A DNA stretch of 64,000 nt from NCBI RefSeq assembly GCF_021568315.1, contig NZ_JAKGSI010000003.1:62001-126000 (forward strand). The letters run 5' to 3'. Of this stretch, positions 44,633-53,797 are shown one piece after another (position 1 is the stretch's first letter; the number at the start of each line of letters is the position of its first letter). The notes under the pieces were generated by a model. It ran no database searches. It had not been told where the DNA came from and saw nothing but the letters and a program-made list of their open reading frames with translations. The stretch comes from Corynebacterium uropygiale (GTDB taxonomy: Bacteria; Actinomycetota; Actinomycetes; Mycobacteriales; Mycobacteriaceae). Both the position numbers and the translations under genes were made by a program.

Positions 44633-44662
44633 CATCCCCAGCCCGGAAGGGAACCTCTATAC

Positions 44663-45538
44663 ATGAAGAAGACCGTCACTCACGACTCCTCGAGCACGAA
44701 GGACAATCGTCGCAGGGTCTGGGTGACGGTCCTTCTTGTGCTCGTGGGCCTGACCATCATGTTGTACCCCCTGGTATCAACGAACTGGAACAACTACGTC
44801 CAGAACAAAGCCTCCAACGAGTACGCCAAGTTCACCCAAGAACAACCCGAAGAAGTCCTCAAAGATCGGCTCGCCAGCGCCCGTGAGTGGAACTCCCGCC
44901 ACCGGGACACCCCAATCCTCGACCCCTGGCTCACCCAGCTCGACGATACCGACCCGGACTACAAGGACTACCTCCAACAACTCAACGACGCCCCAGCAAT
45001 GGCGCAGCTCAAGATCCCGAGCCTCGACATCAACCTGCCCATCTACCACGGGTCCAGCGAGGAAACCCTCAAGCATGGCGTCGGCCACCTTTATGGCTCC
45101 GGGCTCCCCATCGGGGGAGAAGGCAACCACGCAGTTCTCACCGGCCACACGGGGCTATCCACCGCGACTCTCTTTGACAACCTCAAGAACATCAATGAGA
45201 AGGACGCCATCTACATCAACGTGTACAACGAGAAACTCAAATACGAGGTACACGACATTGAGATTGTCCTCCCCGAAGAAACTGACTCGCTGAAGCCCGT
45301 CGAAGGCCAAGACCTCATCACCCTCATCACCTGCACCCCCTATGGGATCAACTCCCACAGGCTTCTCGTGCACGCCCACCGCGTTCCCCTCGAACCGGAA
45401 GACCTTGAAGCCATGGAGAAATCCGGCTTCCACTGGCAATGGTGGATGTACGTGAGCCTCCTCCTCGGGCTCATCGTTCTCATCCTGCTCATCCGCTGGA
45501 TCATCACCAACACCAAGCGTCAACGCTCAGAAAGCTAA
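44663..45538 (+). CDS. Class C sortase (pilin polymerase) 1
   Basis: This 291-residue sortase has an N-terminal membrane helix (about 19-38) and a C-terminal one (about 260-280). The lid motif LDPWL is near 87. The catalytic His is in LTGHTGLS near 161, Cys in LITLITCTPYG near 225 and Arg in HRLLVHAHR near 233. Lid and double membrane anchor identify class C. It follows the pilin by 30 bp and is probably co-transcribed. A strong inverted repeat at 45563 ends the unit. Confidence 0.93.
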   Translation: MKKTVTHDSSSTKDNRRRVWVTVLLVLVGLTIMLYPLVSTNWNNYVQNKASNEYAKFTQEQPEEVLKDRLASAREWNSRHRDTPILDPWLTQLDDTDPDYKDYLQQLNDAPAMAQLKIPSLDINLPIYHGSSEETLKHGVGHLYGSGLPIGGEGNHAVLTGHTGLSTATLFDNLKNINEKDAIYINVYNEKLKYEVHDIEIVLPEETDSLKPVEGQDLITLITCTPYGINSHRLLVHAHRVPLEPEDLEAMEKSGFHWQWWMYVSLLLGLIVLILLIRWIITNTKRQRSES

Positions 45539-45562
45539 CACCACGCACTGAGCGCACAAGCA

Positions 45563-45594
45563 AGCCCCCACCCGGCACCAGCCGGGTGGGGGCT
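45563..45594. terminator. Perfect 14-bp hairpin between sortase and convergent pilin
   Basis: AGCCCCCACCCGGC, a four-base loop ACCA and its exact complement form a very stable stem. It lies 25 bp after the sortase stop. No T-run follows on either strand, but its position between convergent genes fits a bidirectional terminator. Confidence 0.7.
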
Positions 45595-45658
45595 GCCGCA
45601 TCCCCTCACGCTCCCTCACGAGGGGACGTCTACCTCAAGCCCCAGAACTACCCCAGGC

Positions 45659-47449
45659 CTACACACCACGAGAGCGCCGGCGCCCCAAAACGACAGCAAG
45701 AGCGATCACCGCGAGGCCAGCACACATCGGCGCAAACACGCCCATACCGCCCGTATTCGGCAAAGAACCCGTCCGGCGGATATCTGCAATCCTCACCTCA
45801 CCGTGCGTTCCATCCGTCACGCCCCACTGAATGAAGGAATACTCGCGGGCCGGCTTCATCGCATAAGCGCTCCCCGTGTCCACAACCTCGAAGATGAACG
45901 CCTCCGGGAGCAACTCATAGCCCTCGGGAGACTTCGACTCCGTCAGCGCATACATCCCCGGCTCCACGTCCTTCAGCGTGAGCGCATTCCCCTCGCCAGC
46001 GGTGAGGGTGCGCGGCTCGGTGTAGAGCTCCTTGCCCTCGTCGACGTATTGATACTTATAGAGGCGGAACTCGGCGCCCTCGATAGGCTCGGAGGAGAAA
46101 TCCACCTCGCCCTTCTCATTGGTGCCGTACTTATACACCGAGAGCTCAAAGGGCGCCTTCTCCGGGTCCACCGCGCCCTCCTTCGCGCCGAAGAGGCCCA
46201 CCGTGTAGTCCTTCGCATCCTTGGGGGTTCCCCAGGACACGCCGCTGATCTTCACCGTGACCTGTGTCCCCGGGTCCACATCCAAGGGGGTGTTGAGCAG
46301 GATGTACAGGTGAGAGTTCTTCTGCTCATCCTTGAAGTAGGAGTGCTGGTAGGAGGAAGGATCAAGAACCTTCCCGTTGATCTCCAGGGAATCCATCTTC
46401 CCGTAGCCGTTCGGGTCCAAGTCGCCGCCATTCGGCAGGATGGAGATGGCCTGCAGCTGGGAATCATCCTGGATTTCCAAGGTGAAGGTGCGCGGGCTGG
46501 CCGTGAAAATGTTGTTGGAGCTCTCCACCTTCAAACGACAATAGGCCAATTCGTTGGTTCCGGGGAACTTCTCCACCATGCTCTTCAAGCATTCCTCATC
46601 GGGGCCGACGTTGGCCGCGCGCTCGCGGCCCCGCGCCGTCTCCGAGGTGCTTTCTGAGGGGCTCGCGCTGGCCGAGCTGCTCGAGGTGGAGCTGCTGCTC
46701 CTCGTGCTTGAGCTCTCGCTGCTGCTCGCAGATGCCGAAGCCGAGGCGGAGGAGGAGGCCGAGGACGACGAGCTCGCCTTCGTCGAGGAAGAGGGAGCGG
46801 CCGAGCTGCTGCTCGGGCGCGGCGTGGTGAGCCCCAGGTGGGCCGCCACGCGGTCGGTTCCGAGGTGATAACTCGCCCCGTCGGCGCCCTCGTCATCGAG
46901 GATGAGACGGAAGGTGAGCGTCGACGGATCGTGAATCTGCCAGGAGGAGAGGTCGAGAACGATGACGTCCGCCCGGACCGGGACGCCGTTCACGAGGACG
47001 CGCTCGTCGGGGTGGATGCCCACGACATTGGCGGAGGTGCGGACGCCGTCGACGGCAACCTTCTCGACGCGCTCCACACTGCCGCGCCCGCCCACGCGGT
47101 AGAAGGCGACGAGGCCGGGGGAGGACTCGTCGTTGATGGGGGCGATGCGGGCAGTTACATCATGGGAACGATCACCCACGGCGACTGAGCGAAGGCGCTG
47201 GAGGGTGATCGCGGAATCCGCCACGGGCTGCGGCGCGGGGGCCGGAGCCGGGGCGATGACCGGGGCCGGAGCGGCCGGCGAGGGAGCGGGCACTGCAGAG
47301 GTGCTGCTCACAGGGGCGGAGGAGGCTGTGGTGGGGGTCGGTTCCTCATCAGCGAGGGTGACCGGGGTGGCCATCACCAGGCCGAGACACATCACAGAGG
47401 CGGTGACGGGAGCACGATAGGTCGTCTTCACGGGGAGCTTCTGAAACAC
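45659..47449 (-). CDS. LPXTG-anchored Ser-rich pilin or adhesin
   Basis: This 596-residue surface protein starts at a GTG with GAGGAAG seven bases upstream. A signal peptide is followed by a Pro/Ala-rich segment near 50-75, a globular domain with a conserved WQIHDPSTLTF strand, and a serine-rich low-complexity stretch at about 213-272. Two CnaB-like domains follow, the last with the E-box YALTESKSPEGYE. The sorting signal is LPNTGG at 563, then a membrane helix and RRRSRGV. It is convergent with sortase 1 and divergent from sortase 2. It is probably a minor or tip pilin. The Ser-rich region is a candidate O-mannosylation target. Confidence 0.9.
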   Translation of the reverse strand: MFQKLPVKTTYRAPVTASVMCLGLVMATPVTLADEEPTPTTASSAPVSSTSAVPAPSPAAPAPVIAPAPAPAPQPVADSAITLQRLRSVAVGDRSHDVTARIAPINDESSPGLVAFYRVGGRGSVERVEKVAVDGVRTSANVVGIHPDERVLVNGVPVRADVIVLDLSSWQIHDPSTLTFRLILDDEGADGASYHLGTDRVAAHLGLTTPRPSSSSAAPSSSTKASSSSSASSSASASASASSSESSSTRSSSSTSSSSASASPSESTSETARGRERAANVGPDEECLKSMVEKFPGTNELAYCRLKVESSNNIFTASPRTFTLEIQDDSQLQAISILPNGGDLDPNGYGKMDSLEINGKVLDPSSYQHSYFKDEQKNSHLYILLNTPLDVDPGTQVTVKISGVSWGTPKDAKDYTVGLFGAKEGAVDPEKAPFELSVYKYGTNEKGEVDFSSEPIEGAEFRLYKYQYVDEGKELYTEPRTLTAGEGNALTLKDVEPGMYALTESKSPEGYELLPEAFIFEVVDTGSAYAMKPAREYSFIQWGVTDGTHGEVRIADIRRTGSLPNTGGMGVFAPMCAGLAVIALAVVLGRRRSRGV

Positions 47450-47641
47450 GATGTCTTCCTCGAAATGCTGGTTGGTTAAAGGCGATGCCTAAGAACCAGC
47501 TGTCGGGAGACTCCCCCTCTCCAACAGATGGTGCCTCTAAAGTGTAGCCGAGGAAAAGAGAATGTACAAACCTTTCCCGAATGAAAACGGGAGGTCCGCG
47601 CTCCGGTAGCATAACCGTGACGCAAAGAGAAAGGTCGAGTG

Positions 47642-48481
47642 ATGCGCCGGGTCATTTCGCTCCTGGTGGTGCTCATCGGGATAGGGATTGTGCTCTACCC
47701 CGTGGCTACCTCCACGTGGTCAAACATCCAGCAGCAGGAGGAAGCCCGCAGCTATAGCGCGGACGCGGATGCCCGCACTGACGAGCTTCTCGCGGAGAAC
47801 CTCGCCGCCGCGCGAGCGTGGAACGCTACCCACCCCGTGCGTCCGCTCTCCGATCCCTGGGAGGCGGGAAACCCCGATACCGACCCCGAGTATCGCGAGT
47901 ACCTCGGCCAGCTCGCCCTGAATGACATCATGGGGCGAATCGTCATCCCCAGCATCAACGTGGACCTTCCCATTCGCCACGGCAGCGGGGAAGACTCCCT
48001 GGCCCACGGAGTGGGTCACCTCTACGGCACCTCGCTGCCGGTGGGAGGGGAAGGAACCCATGCCTCGCTCACGGGGCACACCGGGATGACGTCGGCAACG
48101 ATGTTCGACAACCTCACGGACGTGCAGGTGGGTGCGCGGATCATCCTCGACGTGAGCGGGGAACAGATGGTCTATGAGGTGCATGCCACCGAGGTGGTGC
48201 TCCCGGACCAGACGGAGAGCCTCGCGGCGCAGCCGGGGGAGGACCTCCTCACCCTCATCACGTGCACCCCCTACGGCAGCAACACGCACCGGCTACTCGT
48301 TCACGCGCATCGCGTGGAGGCGCAGAGCGGTGATCTCACAACGCTTGAGGAACGCCACGTTCCCTGGCAATGGTGGATGACCGCGGTGTGTGTCGTGGTG
48401 GCCATCCTGCTGCTGTGGCTGATCTGGGAAGTAGCACGGAGTGTCCGGGGACGGGGCGCGCACCGGCATCGTGCCGGCTAG
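47642..48481 (+). CDS. Class C sortase (pilin polymerase) 2
   Basis: This 279-residue sortase is similar to the first: membrane helix near 5-22, lid SDPWEAG, catalytic His in LTGHTGMTS, Cys in LLTLITCTPYG, Arg in HRLLVHAHR and a C-terminal helix. GAAAGG seven bases before ATG 47642 favours that start over GTG 47639. It is divergent from the Ser-rich pilin with 192 bp between them. Confidence 0.93.
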   Translation: MRRVISLLVVLIGIGIVLYPVATSTWSNIQQQEEARSYSADADARTDELLAENLAAARAWNATHPVRPLSDPWEAGNPDTDPEYREYLGQLALNDIMGRIVIPSINVDLPIRHGSGEDSLAHGVGHLYGTSLPVGGEGTHASLTGHTGMTSATMFDNLTDVQVGARIILDVSGEQMVYEVHATEVVLPDQTESLAAQPGEDLLTLITCTPYGSNTHRLLVHAHRVEAQSGDLTTLEERHVPWQWWMTAVCVVVAILLLWLIWEVARSVRGRGAHRHRAG

Positions 48482-48484
48482 GCG

Positions 48485-49618
48485 TTAGGCGTCGGGATCC
48501 GTGGGCGGCGCGCTGACATCGGCGGTGGTCTCCGCGGCCTCCTCCTCGCGGCTCAGCGCCCGTGCGCGGCGGACGGAGGAGTTAATCATGGCCGTGAGCG
48601 GCACCGCGAAGAGCGCGCCGGGAAGGCCGGCGAGGTAGGTGCCCACCGCCACGACGACGATCACCGCCAGCGGGTGGATCCGGACCGCGTGGCCCATGAG
48701 GAAGGGCTGGAGGAGGTGCACCTCGACGAGGTGCACCCCGCACACCACGATGAGCATGATGACGGCCATCCAGAAGCCGCCATCGACGAGCGCGATGAGC
48801 ACCGCGAAAGCCCCGGAGACGAGCGCGCCCAGAATCGGGACGAATGAGCAGAGAAACACGACCACCGTGATGGGCACGACGAGCGGCAGCCCCAGCAGCC
48901 ACGCGCCGATGCCGATGCCGCCGCCGTTGATGGCCGCCACGCCAATCTGCATCCGGGCGTAGGCCCCGAGGGACTCCCAGCCGGCGCGCATGGCCTCGTC
49001 GAACCGGCGCCGGGCGGAGGAGGGCACAAAGTTGAGGCTAAAGCGCCAGATGGATCGGCCCTGGTAGAGGAAGAAGTAGAGGGCGAAGAGGGTGATGAGG
49101 AATCCCGCGATGGCGTCGGCCGTCGTGAGCCCCAGCTCCAGCGCGCCCGTCGCGAGGGCGCTGGCCCCCGTGCCCGCGAAGCTGGTGAGCTTCCGCGCTT
49201 GCTCAACGATGTTGATCTCCGCCGGGATGCTGAGGTGGAGGGGGCCGTGTTCCAGCCAGGAAGTCACGGTGTCCACGCCGGTGCCGGCGCCGTCGACGAG
49301 CTCGCGAATCCCCGAGGTCACCTGCGCACCGGCGAGCGTGAACCCCGCCACGACGAGGGCGAGCAGGCCGAACTCGGAGATCAGACACGCCAGCGAACGC
49401 GGCACGTGGCAGCGCCGGTGGAGGAGCAGGACCACGGGCTCAAGCATGGCCGCCAGGAGGATGGCGACGGCCACCGGAACGATCACCGGGGTAAGCCGGC
49501 TTGCCACATGAGAGAGCCCCCAGAGCGCAACCCCAATGACAATGATGCATCCGGCCCACGCGGTGGCGAGGAGGACCGGGTAGGGGATATCGCGGCGCAG
49601 GCGCTCCAGAGGTGTCAT
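48485..49618 (-). CDS. AI-2E-family transporter
   Basis: This 377-residue membrane protein of the PerM/AI-2E exporter family has about eight helices. VPITVVVFLCSFVPILGALVSG and LVEVHLLQPFLMGHAVRIHP are family hallmarks. The substrate is not known for most members. It begins at an ATG with a TACAAA hexamer seven bases upstream and no ribosome-binding site. It is convergent with sortase 2. Confidence 0.88.
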   Translation of the reverse strand: MTPLERLRRDIPYPVLLATAWAGCIIVIGVALWGLSHVASRLTPVIVPVAVAILLAAMLEPVVLLLHRRCHVPRSLACLISEFGLLALVVAGFTLAGAQVTSGIRELVDGAGTGVDTVTSWLEHGPLHLSIPAEINIVEQARKLTSFAGTGASALATGALELGLTTADAIAGFLITLFALYFFLYQGRSIWRFSLNFVPSSARRRFDEAMRAGWESLGAYARMQIGVAAINGGGIGIGAWLLGLPLVVPITVVVFLCSFVPILGALVSGAFAVLIALVDGGFWMAVIMLIVVCGVHLVEVHLLQPFLMGHAVRIHPLAVIVVVAVGTYLAGLPGALFAVPLTAMINSSVRRARALSREEEAAETTADVSAPPTDPDA

Positions 49619-49641
49619 GGGTCCATTTGTACGCCATGCAC

Positions 49642-49671
49642 GAACGCCCCGCCGGAAGAGGCGGGGCGTTC
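49642..49671 (-). terminator. prs terminator
   Basis: GAACGCCCCGCC and its exact complement around a six-base loop form a 12-bp stem between prs and the AI-2E gene, 50 bp after the prs stop. Confidence 0.75.
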
Positions 49672-49721
49672 AGCGTGGGGACGATGTCCCGCGACGCTCG
49701 AGTTCGCGGCGGTGCGAGGCC

Positions 49722-50699
49722 TTAGGCCTGGCCCTCGAAGAGGGTGGTCACCGAACCGTTCTCGAAGATCTCACTGATGGTGCGGGCCACCAGCGGGGCG
49801 ATGGACAGGACGGTGAGGTTGTCCCAGCCCTCGGTGTTCTGGGGGAGGGTGTCCGTCGTGATGACTTCCTCTGCGCCGCACTGGCTGAGGCGCTCGCGCG
49901 CCGGGCCCGAGAACACGCCGTGGGTGCAGGCGATGACGACGGAGCGGGCGCCGGCCTCCTTGAGGACGCGGCAGGCGCCGGCGATGGTTCCGCCGGTATC
50001 GATCATGTCATCGAGGAGGACGCAGTCCTTGCCCGCCACGTCGCCGACGACGCGGTTGGAGACGACCTGGTTGGCGACGTCGACACTGCGGGTCTTGTGG
50101 ACGAAGGCCATGGGGGCATCGCCGAGGGTGTTGGCCCACTTCTCGGCGACCTTCACGCGGCCGGCATCGGGGGAGACGACGCAGATGTTGTCCAGCGGAT
50201 ACTTGGAGGTGATGTAGTCCGTGAGGATCGGCATGGCGTGCATGTGATCCACCGGGCCATCGAAGAAGCCCTGAATCTGGTCCGTGTGCAGGTCCACGGA
50301 GACGATCCGGTCCGCGCCGGCGGCGGCCAGGAGATCAGCGACGAGGCGGGCGGAGATCGGCTCGCGGCCGCGGTGCTTCTTATCCTGCCGCGCGTAGGGG
50401 TAGAAGGGGAGAACAGCGGTGATGCGCTTCGCGGAGCCGCGCTTGAGGGCATCGATCATGATGAGCTGTTCCATGAGCCACTTGTTGAGCGGCTGGGTGT
50501 GAGACTGCAGGACGAAGCAGTCGGAGCCACGCACAGATTCTTCAAAGCGAACAAAAATCTCGCCGTTCGCGAAGTCGCGCGCCGTGGTGGGGGTCAGCTC
50601 GATGCCGAGCTCCTTCGCCACGGACTCGCCGAGCTCCGGGTGTGCGCGCCCGGAGAAGAGCATGAGATTCTTGTGCGTTTGCTTCCAATGGGCGGTCAT
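49722..50699 (-). CDS. prs: Ribose-phosphate pyrophosphokinase
   Basis: This 325-residue enzyme makes PRPP from ribose-5-phosphate and [23 protein letters not shown] forms the flexible loop, [13 protein letters not shown] is conserved, and the PRPP-binding loop is [13 protein letters not shown] near 225-237. ATG overlaps the glmU stop (ATGA), so glmU and prs are co-transcribed and coupled. Confidence 0.96.
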   Translation of the reverse strand: MTAHWKQTHKNLMLFSGRAHPELGESVAKELGIELTPTTARDFANGEIFVRFEESVRGSDCFVLQSHTQPLNKWLMEQLIMIDALKRGSAKRITAVLPFYPYARQDKKHRGREPISARLVADLLAAAGADRIVSVDLHTDQIQGFFDGPVDHMHAMPILTDYITSKYPLDNICVVSPDAGRVKVAEKWANTLGDAPMAFVHKTRSVDVANQVVSNRVVGDVAGKDCVLLDDMIDTGGTIAGACRVLKEAGARSVVIACTHGVFSGPARERLSQCGAEEVITTDTLPQNTEGWDNLTVLSIAPLVARTISEIFENGSVTTLFEGQA

Positions 50700-52219
50700 G
50701 ACTGAGAGGTCTCGCCTTCCTGGTCGGTCGGGTTCGTCGTTGGGCGGGCTTGCTGGGCGGCTTCCGCTGCCTTCGCGGCAGGAGTGCCGGGCCGTTTGCG
50801 GGCGACCCATCCCTCGATGTTGCGCTGTCGTCCGCCGGAGACGACGAGCGCTCCTGGAGGAACGTCGTCCTTGATCACTGTACCCGCACCGGAGTAGGCG
50901 CCATCGCCCACGGTGACGGGGGCAATGAACATCGTGTCGGAGCCGGTACGGACGTGAGAACCAACGGTGGTGTGATGCTTGTTCACGCCGTCGTAGTTCA
51001 CAAATACTGAGGATGCACCAATGTTGGAATACTCTCCAATATCGGCATCCCCCACATAGGTGAGATGCGGAACCTTTGTGCCGCGCCCGATCGTGGCGTT
51101 CTTCGATTCCACAAAGCCCCCGAGCTTCCCGTCCTCACCAAGGTGCGTGCCCGGCCGGATGTACGTGAAGGGGCCGACGGTTGCCCCGGCGCCAATCACC
51201 GAGTCACTGCCCTGGGCCCGGATCACGCTGGCACCATCGCCCACCTCCATGTTCTCCAGGGTGGTATCCGGGCCGATGGTCGCGCCGGAGCCGATCGTCG
51301 TCTCTCCCCACAGCTGCGTCCCGGGATGGATGATGGTGTCCGCTCCGATGCGCACGTCCACGCCGATCCACGTCGTTGCGGGGTCGACGACCGTGACGCC
51401 GGCGCGCATCGCGGCCTCCACGGTGCGCCGGTTGAGTTCCTTGCCGGCGGCGGCGAGCTGCACGCGGTCATTCACACCGGCGAGCTCGCGGGCATCCGCG
51501 GCGCGGTGGGCGCGGACGGGGTGGCCGTCGGCACGGGCGATGCCGAGCACATCGGTGAGGTAGAGCTCTCCCTGCGCGTTGTTCGAGTCCAGGCGGGTGA
51601 GCGCGTCGCGGAGGATGGCGGCGTCGAAGGCGAAGACACCGGAGTTCACCTCGGTGATGGCGAGGGTGGCCTCGTCGGCATCCTTCTGCTCGACGATGGC
51701 CGTGACCTCACCCTCCTCGTTGCGGACGATGCGCCCGTAGCCGGTGGGATCCTCCGCGGTCATGGTGAGGACGGTGACGGCGGTGGGGACCTCCTCGTGC
51801 GCGGCGCGCAGCTGGGAAAGTGTCTCGGCGCGGAGAAGGGGCACGTCCGCGTTGGTGACGATGACGGTGCCCGAGAACCCCTCGAGCGGCTCCATCCCGC
51901 AGCCCACCGCGTGCCCGGTGCCCTTCTGCTCCTCCTGGACGGCGACGTCAATCTCCCGCCCCAGAGCCTCGGCCGTCTCCGCCACCGCTGCGCTAACCTG
52001 CTCCCGGCCGTGGCCCACGACCACCACGATGTCCTCCGGCTCCATCCCCGCCGCAGCGTGAATGCTGTGGGACAACAAGGAGCGTCCCCCAATGGTATGG
52101 AGAGTCTTGGGAAGCGCGGACTTCATCCTGGTGCCCTGGCCGGCTGCCAGAATAACCACCGCGCACGGCTGGCCGGCGGACCGTGCCGAGCCCTTCGCGT
52201 CTGTTGCTGAGCTGCTCAC
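50696..52219 (-). CDS. glmU: Bifunctional GlmU (acetyltransferase/uridyltransferase)
   Basis: This 507-residue enzyme makes UDP-GlcNAc. The N-terminal nucleotidyltransferase has [15 protein letters not shown] near 25-39. The C-terminal left-handed beta-helix shows repeated hexapeptides (for example [20 protein letters not shown]). A Pro/Ala-rich tail ends the protein. The start is GTG at 52219, with TAGACA six bases upstream on the gene strand, a leaderless arrangement. Confidence 0.95.
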   Translation of the reverse strand: MSSSATDAKGSARSAGQPCAVVILAAGQGTRMKSALPKTLHTIGGRSLLSHSIHAAAGMEPEDIVVVVGHGREQVSAAVAETAEALGREIDVAVQEEQKGTGHAVGCGMEPLEGFSGTVIVTNADVPLLRAETLSQLRAAHEEVPTAVTVLTMTAEDPTGYGRIVRNEEGEVTAIVEQKDADEATLAITEVNSGVFAFDAAILRDALTRLDSNNAQGELYLTDVLGIARADGHPVRAHRAADARELAGVNDRVQLAAAGKELNRRTVEAAMRAGVTVVDPATTWIGVDVRIGADTIIHPGTQLWGETTIGSGATIGPDTTLENMEVGDGASVIRAQGSDSVIGAGATVGPFTYIRPGTHLGEDGKLGGFVESKNATIGRGTKVPHLTYVGDADIGEYSNIGASSVFVNYDGVNKHHTTVGSHVRTGSDTMFIAPVTVGDGAYSGAGTVIKDDVPPGALVVSGGRQRNIEGWVARKRPGTPAAKAAEAAQQARPTTNPTDQEGETSQS

Positions 52220-52449
52220 AGTAGGTGTCTACCTCCACACGTGGGGGACAAGGTTCTTGGGAAAGCATAACGCACCGCTCTCTCGCGGAAGAGGCCTTGA
52301 GTCGATGGGGCCGAGGAGGTAGGGTGCTGCCAACTCTGCGACCCGCCGTATGAAAAGTACTCGAAATAACTGGCGGAATAGTCGTCTACGGAGGGGCAGT
52401 GAGGCCCTCTTCATCAGGGGATCGTCGTGATATGTTAGGAGAAAGTCCA

Positions 52450-52836
52450 ATGAGAGTAGAACATTGTGTTCAGGCGATACTGTCCGCGGTTATTATACTC
52501 GGGAGCTTTATCACTATAAGTGGAAGAATACTCTGGGCCACGGTCCTGTGGATAGGTGCAGCCCTACCGCTCGCTATTCTTGTGCGAAATCTGGATAAGT
52601 GCTCGGTGGTACGTGTGTTCCACGTTGTGGGTATAACGTGCGTGTCGTGCGCGATGGTTATGGCCGCATGTGAGATCTATTTCCTTGTTGCCGTCAACTC
52701 GGAGTCGGGAATATTGACGTCCATCCCGATCATGATAATTTCTTTATCGATGATCGGGTACGGCTTAATTCGGTCCTCGTTGAATGAGGAAAAAGAAAAC
52801 ACGGAGGGTTATTCACGCCCCGGGGGCGGACAATAG
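52450..52836 (+). CDS. Low-GC four-helix membrane protein
   Basis: This 128-residue protein has four hydrophobic segments and a charged tail (EEKENTEGYSRPGGG). TTAGGAGA eight bases before the ATG supports translation; an in-frame ATG at 52432 is possible. The base composition is visibly lower in GC than glmU and mfd on either side, which suggests recent acquisition, possibly at the tRNA-Gln nearby. I do not recognise a family. Confidence 0.65.
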   Translation: MRVEHCVQAILSAVIILGSFITISGRILWATVLWIGAALPLAILVRNLDKCSVVRVFHVVGITCVSCAMVMAACEIYFLVAVNSESGILTSIPIMIISLSMIGYGLIRSSLNEEKENTEGYSRPGGGQ

Positions 52837-52953
52837 ATCTGCGGGATAAGCGTCACCGGCGATGGATCAGGGCTGTCGGCTCAGCACGAGCACTTGCCAC
52901 AAGGACAGGGAGGACGAATACGTGATCCCCCGATCCCGCCGATGATGATGAAG

Positions 52954-53025
52954 CTTCCCCACCAGGACTCGAACCTAGAATGACGGTACCAAAAACCGTA
53001 GTGTTGCCGATTACACCATGGGGAA
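52954..53025 (-). tRNA. tRNA-Gln (UUG anticodon)
   Basis: This 72-nt cloverleaf lies on the minus strand. The acceptor stem TTCCCCA pairs with TGGGGAA. The anticodon loop TTTTGGT gives UUG, and the T-arm carries TTCGAGT. The discriminator base is G, and no CCA is encoded. Confidence 0.95.
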
Positions 53026-53117
53026 CCACGCGTCTCCGCGCGTCATCCGAGTGTAGCCCATGCTCCCCACTCAGTGAAATTGAAGGAGGGGGAGGTGGGC
53101 GCGTTAATCTGGTGGGT

Positions 53118-53795
53118 ATGGTTCGACAGCGCATGACCGGTCGCGAGCGCCGGGAGCAACTGATTTCCATCGGCCGGGAAGTCTTCGCCGAACGCGGATT
53201 CGAGGGGACGAGCGTGGAGGAAATTGCCTCCCGGGCGGGGGTCTCCAAACCCGTCGTCTACGAGCACTTCGGCGGTAAGGAAGGGCTTTACGCCGTCATC
53301 ATGGACAGGGAGATGCGGCACCTCGAGGAGGTCATCACCACATCCTTGGCGGATGGCCGTTCCCGCGAGCGCATCGAACGCGCGGTCCTTGCGCTGCTCA
53401 CGTACGTCGAGGAGGAAACCGACGGCTTCCTTCTCCTCGGCCGAGACATGGTGCCCGGCCGTGATCGCTCCTATTCCACCATGCTCAATACGGCGGTCGC
53501 GCAGGTCTCGCATATCCTGGCGCAGGCCTTCACACGCCAGGGCCTAGACCCCGAGGTGGCGGTTCTCTACGGCCAGGCCCTCGTCGGCATGGTCTCCATG
53601 ACCGCCCAATGGTGGCTCGATGAGCGGGAGCCGGCCAAGGAAGAGGTCGCGGCGCACATCGTCAACCTGTGTTGGAACGGGCTCGCTGGTATGAAGAAGG
53701 AGCCGACCCTCGTGTCCATCCCCGAGGACGACGACGCCACCACCCCGGCGCCCGCCACCCCCACTAGCCCCCAACCCACTGAGGAGGAAGCGTAA
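53118..53795 (+). CDS. TetR-family regulator upstream of mfd
   Basis: This 225-residue regulator has an N-terminal helix-turn-helix (SVEEIASRAGVSKPVVYEHF near 34-53). The C-terminal domain is followed by an acidic Thr/Pro-rich tail. TAATCT at 53105-53110 is seven bases before the ATG, a leaderless promoter. It stops 2 bp before mfd, so both are likely one transcript. The ligand is unknown. Confidence 0.9.
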   Translation: MVRQRMTGRERREQLISIGREVFAERGFEGTSVEEIASRAGVSKPVVYEHFGGKEGLYAVIMDREMRHLEEVITTSLADGRSRERIERAVLALLTYVEEETDGFLLLGRDMVPGRDRSYSTMLNTAVAQVSHILAQAFTRQGLDPEVAVLYGQALVGMVSMTAQWWLDEREPAKEEVAAHIVNLCWNGLAGMKKEPTLVSIPEDDDATTPAPATPTSPQPTEEEA

Positions 53796-53797
53796 CG

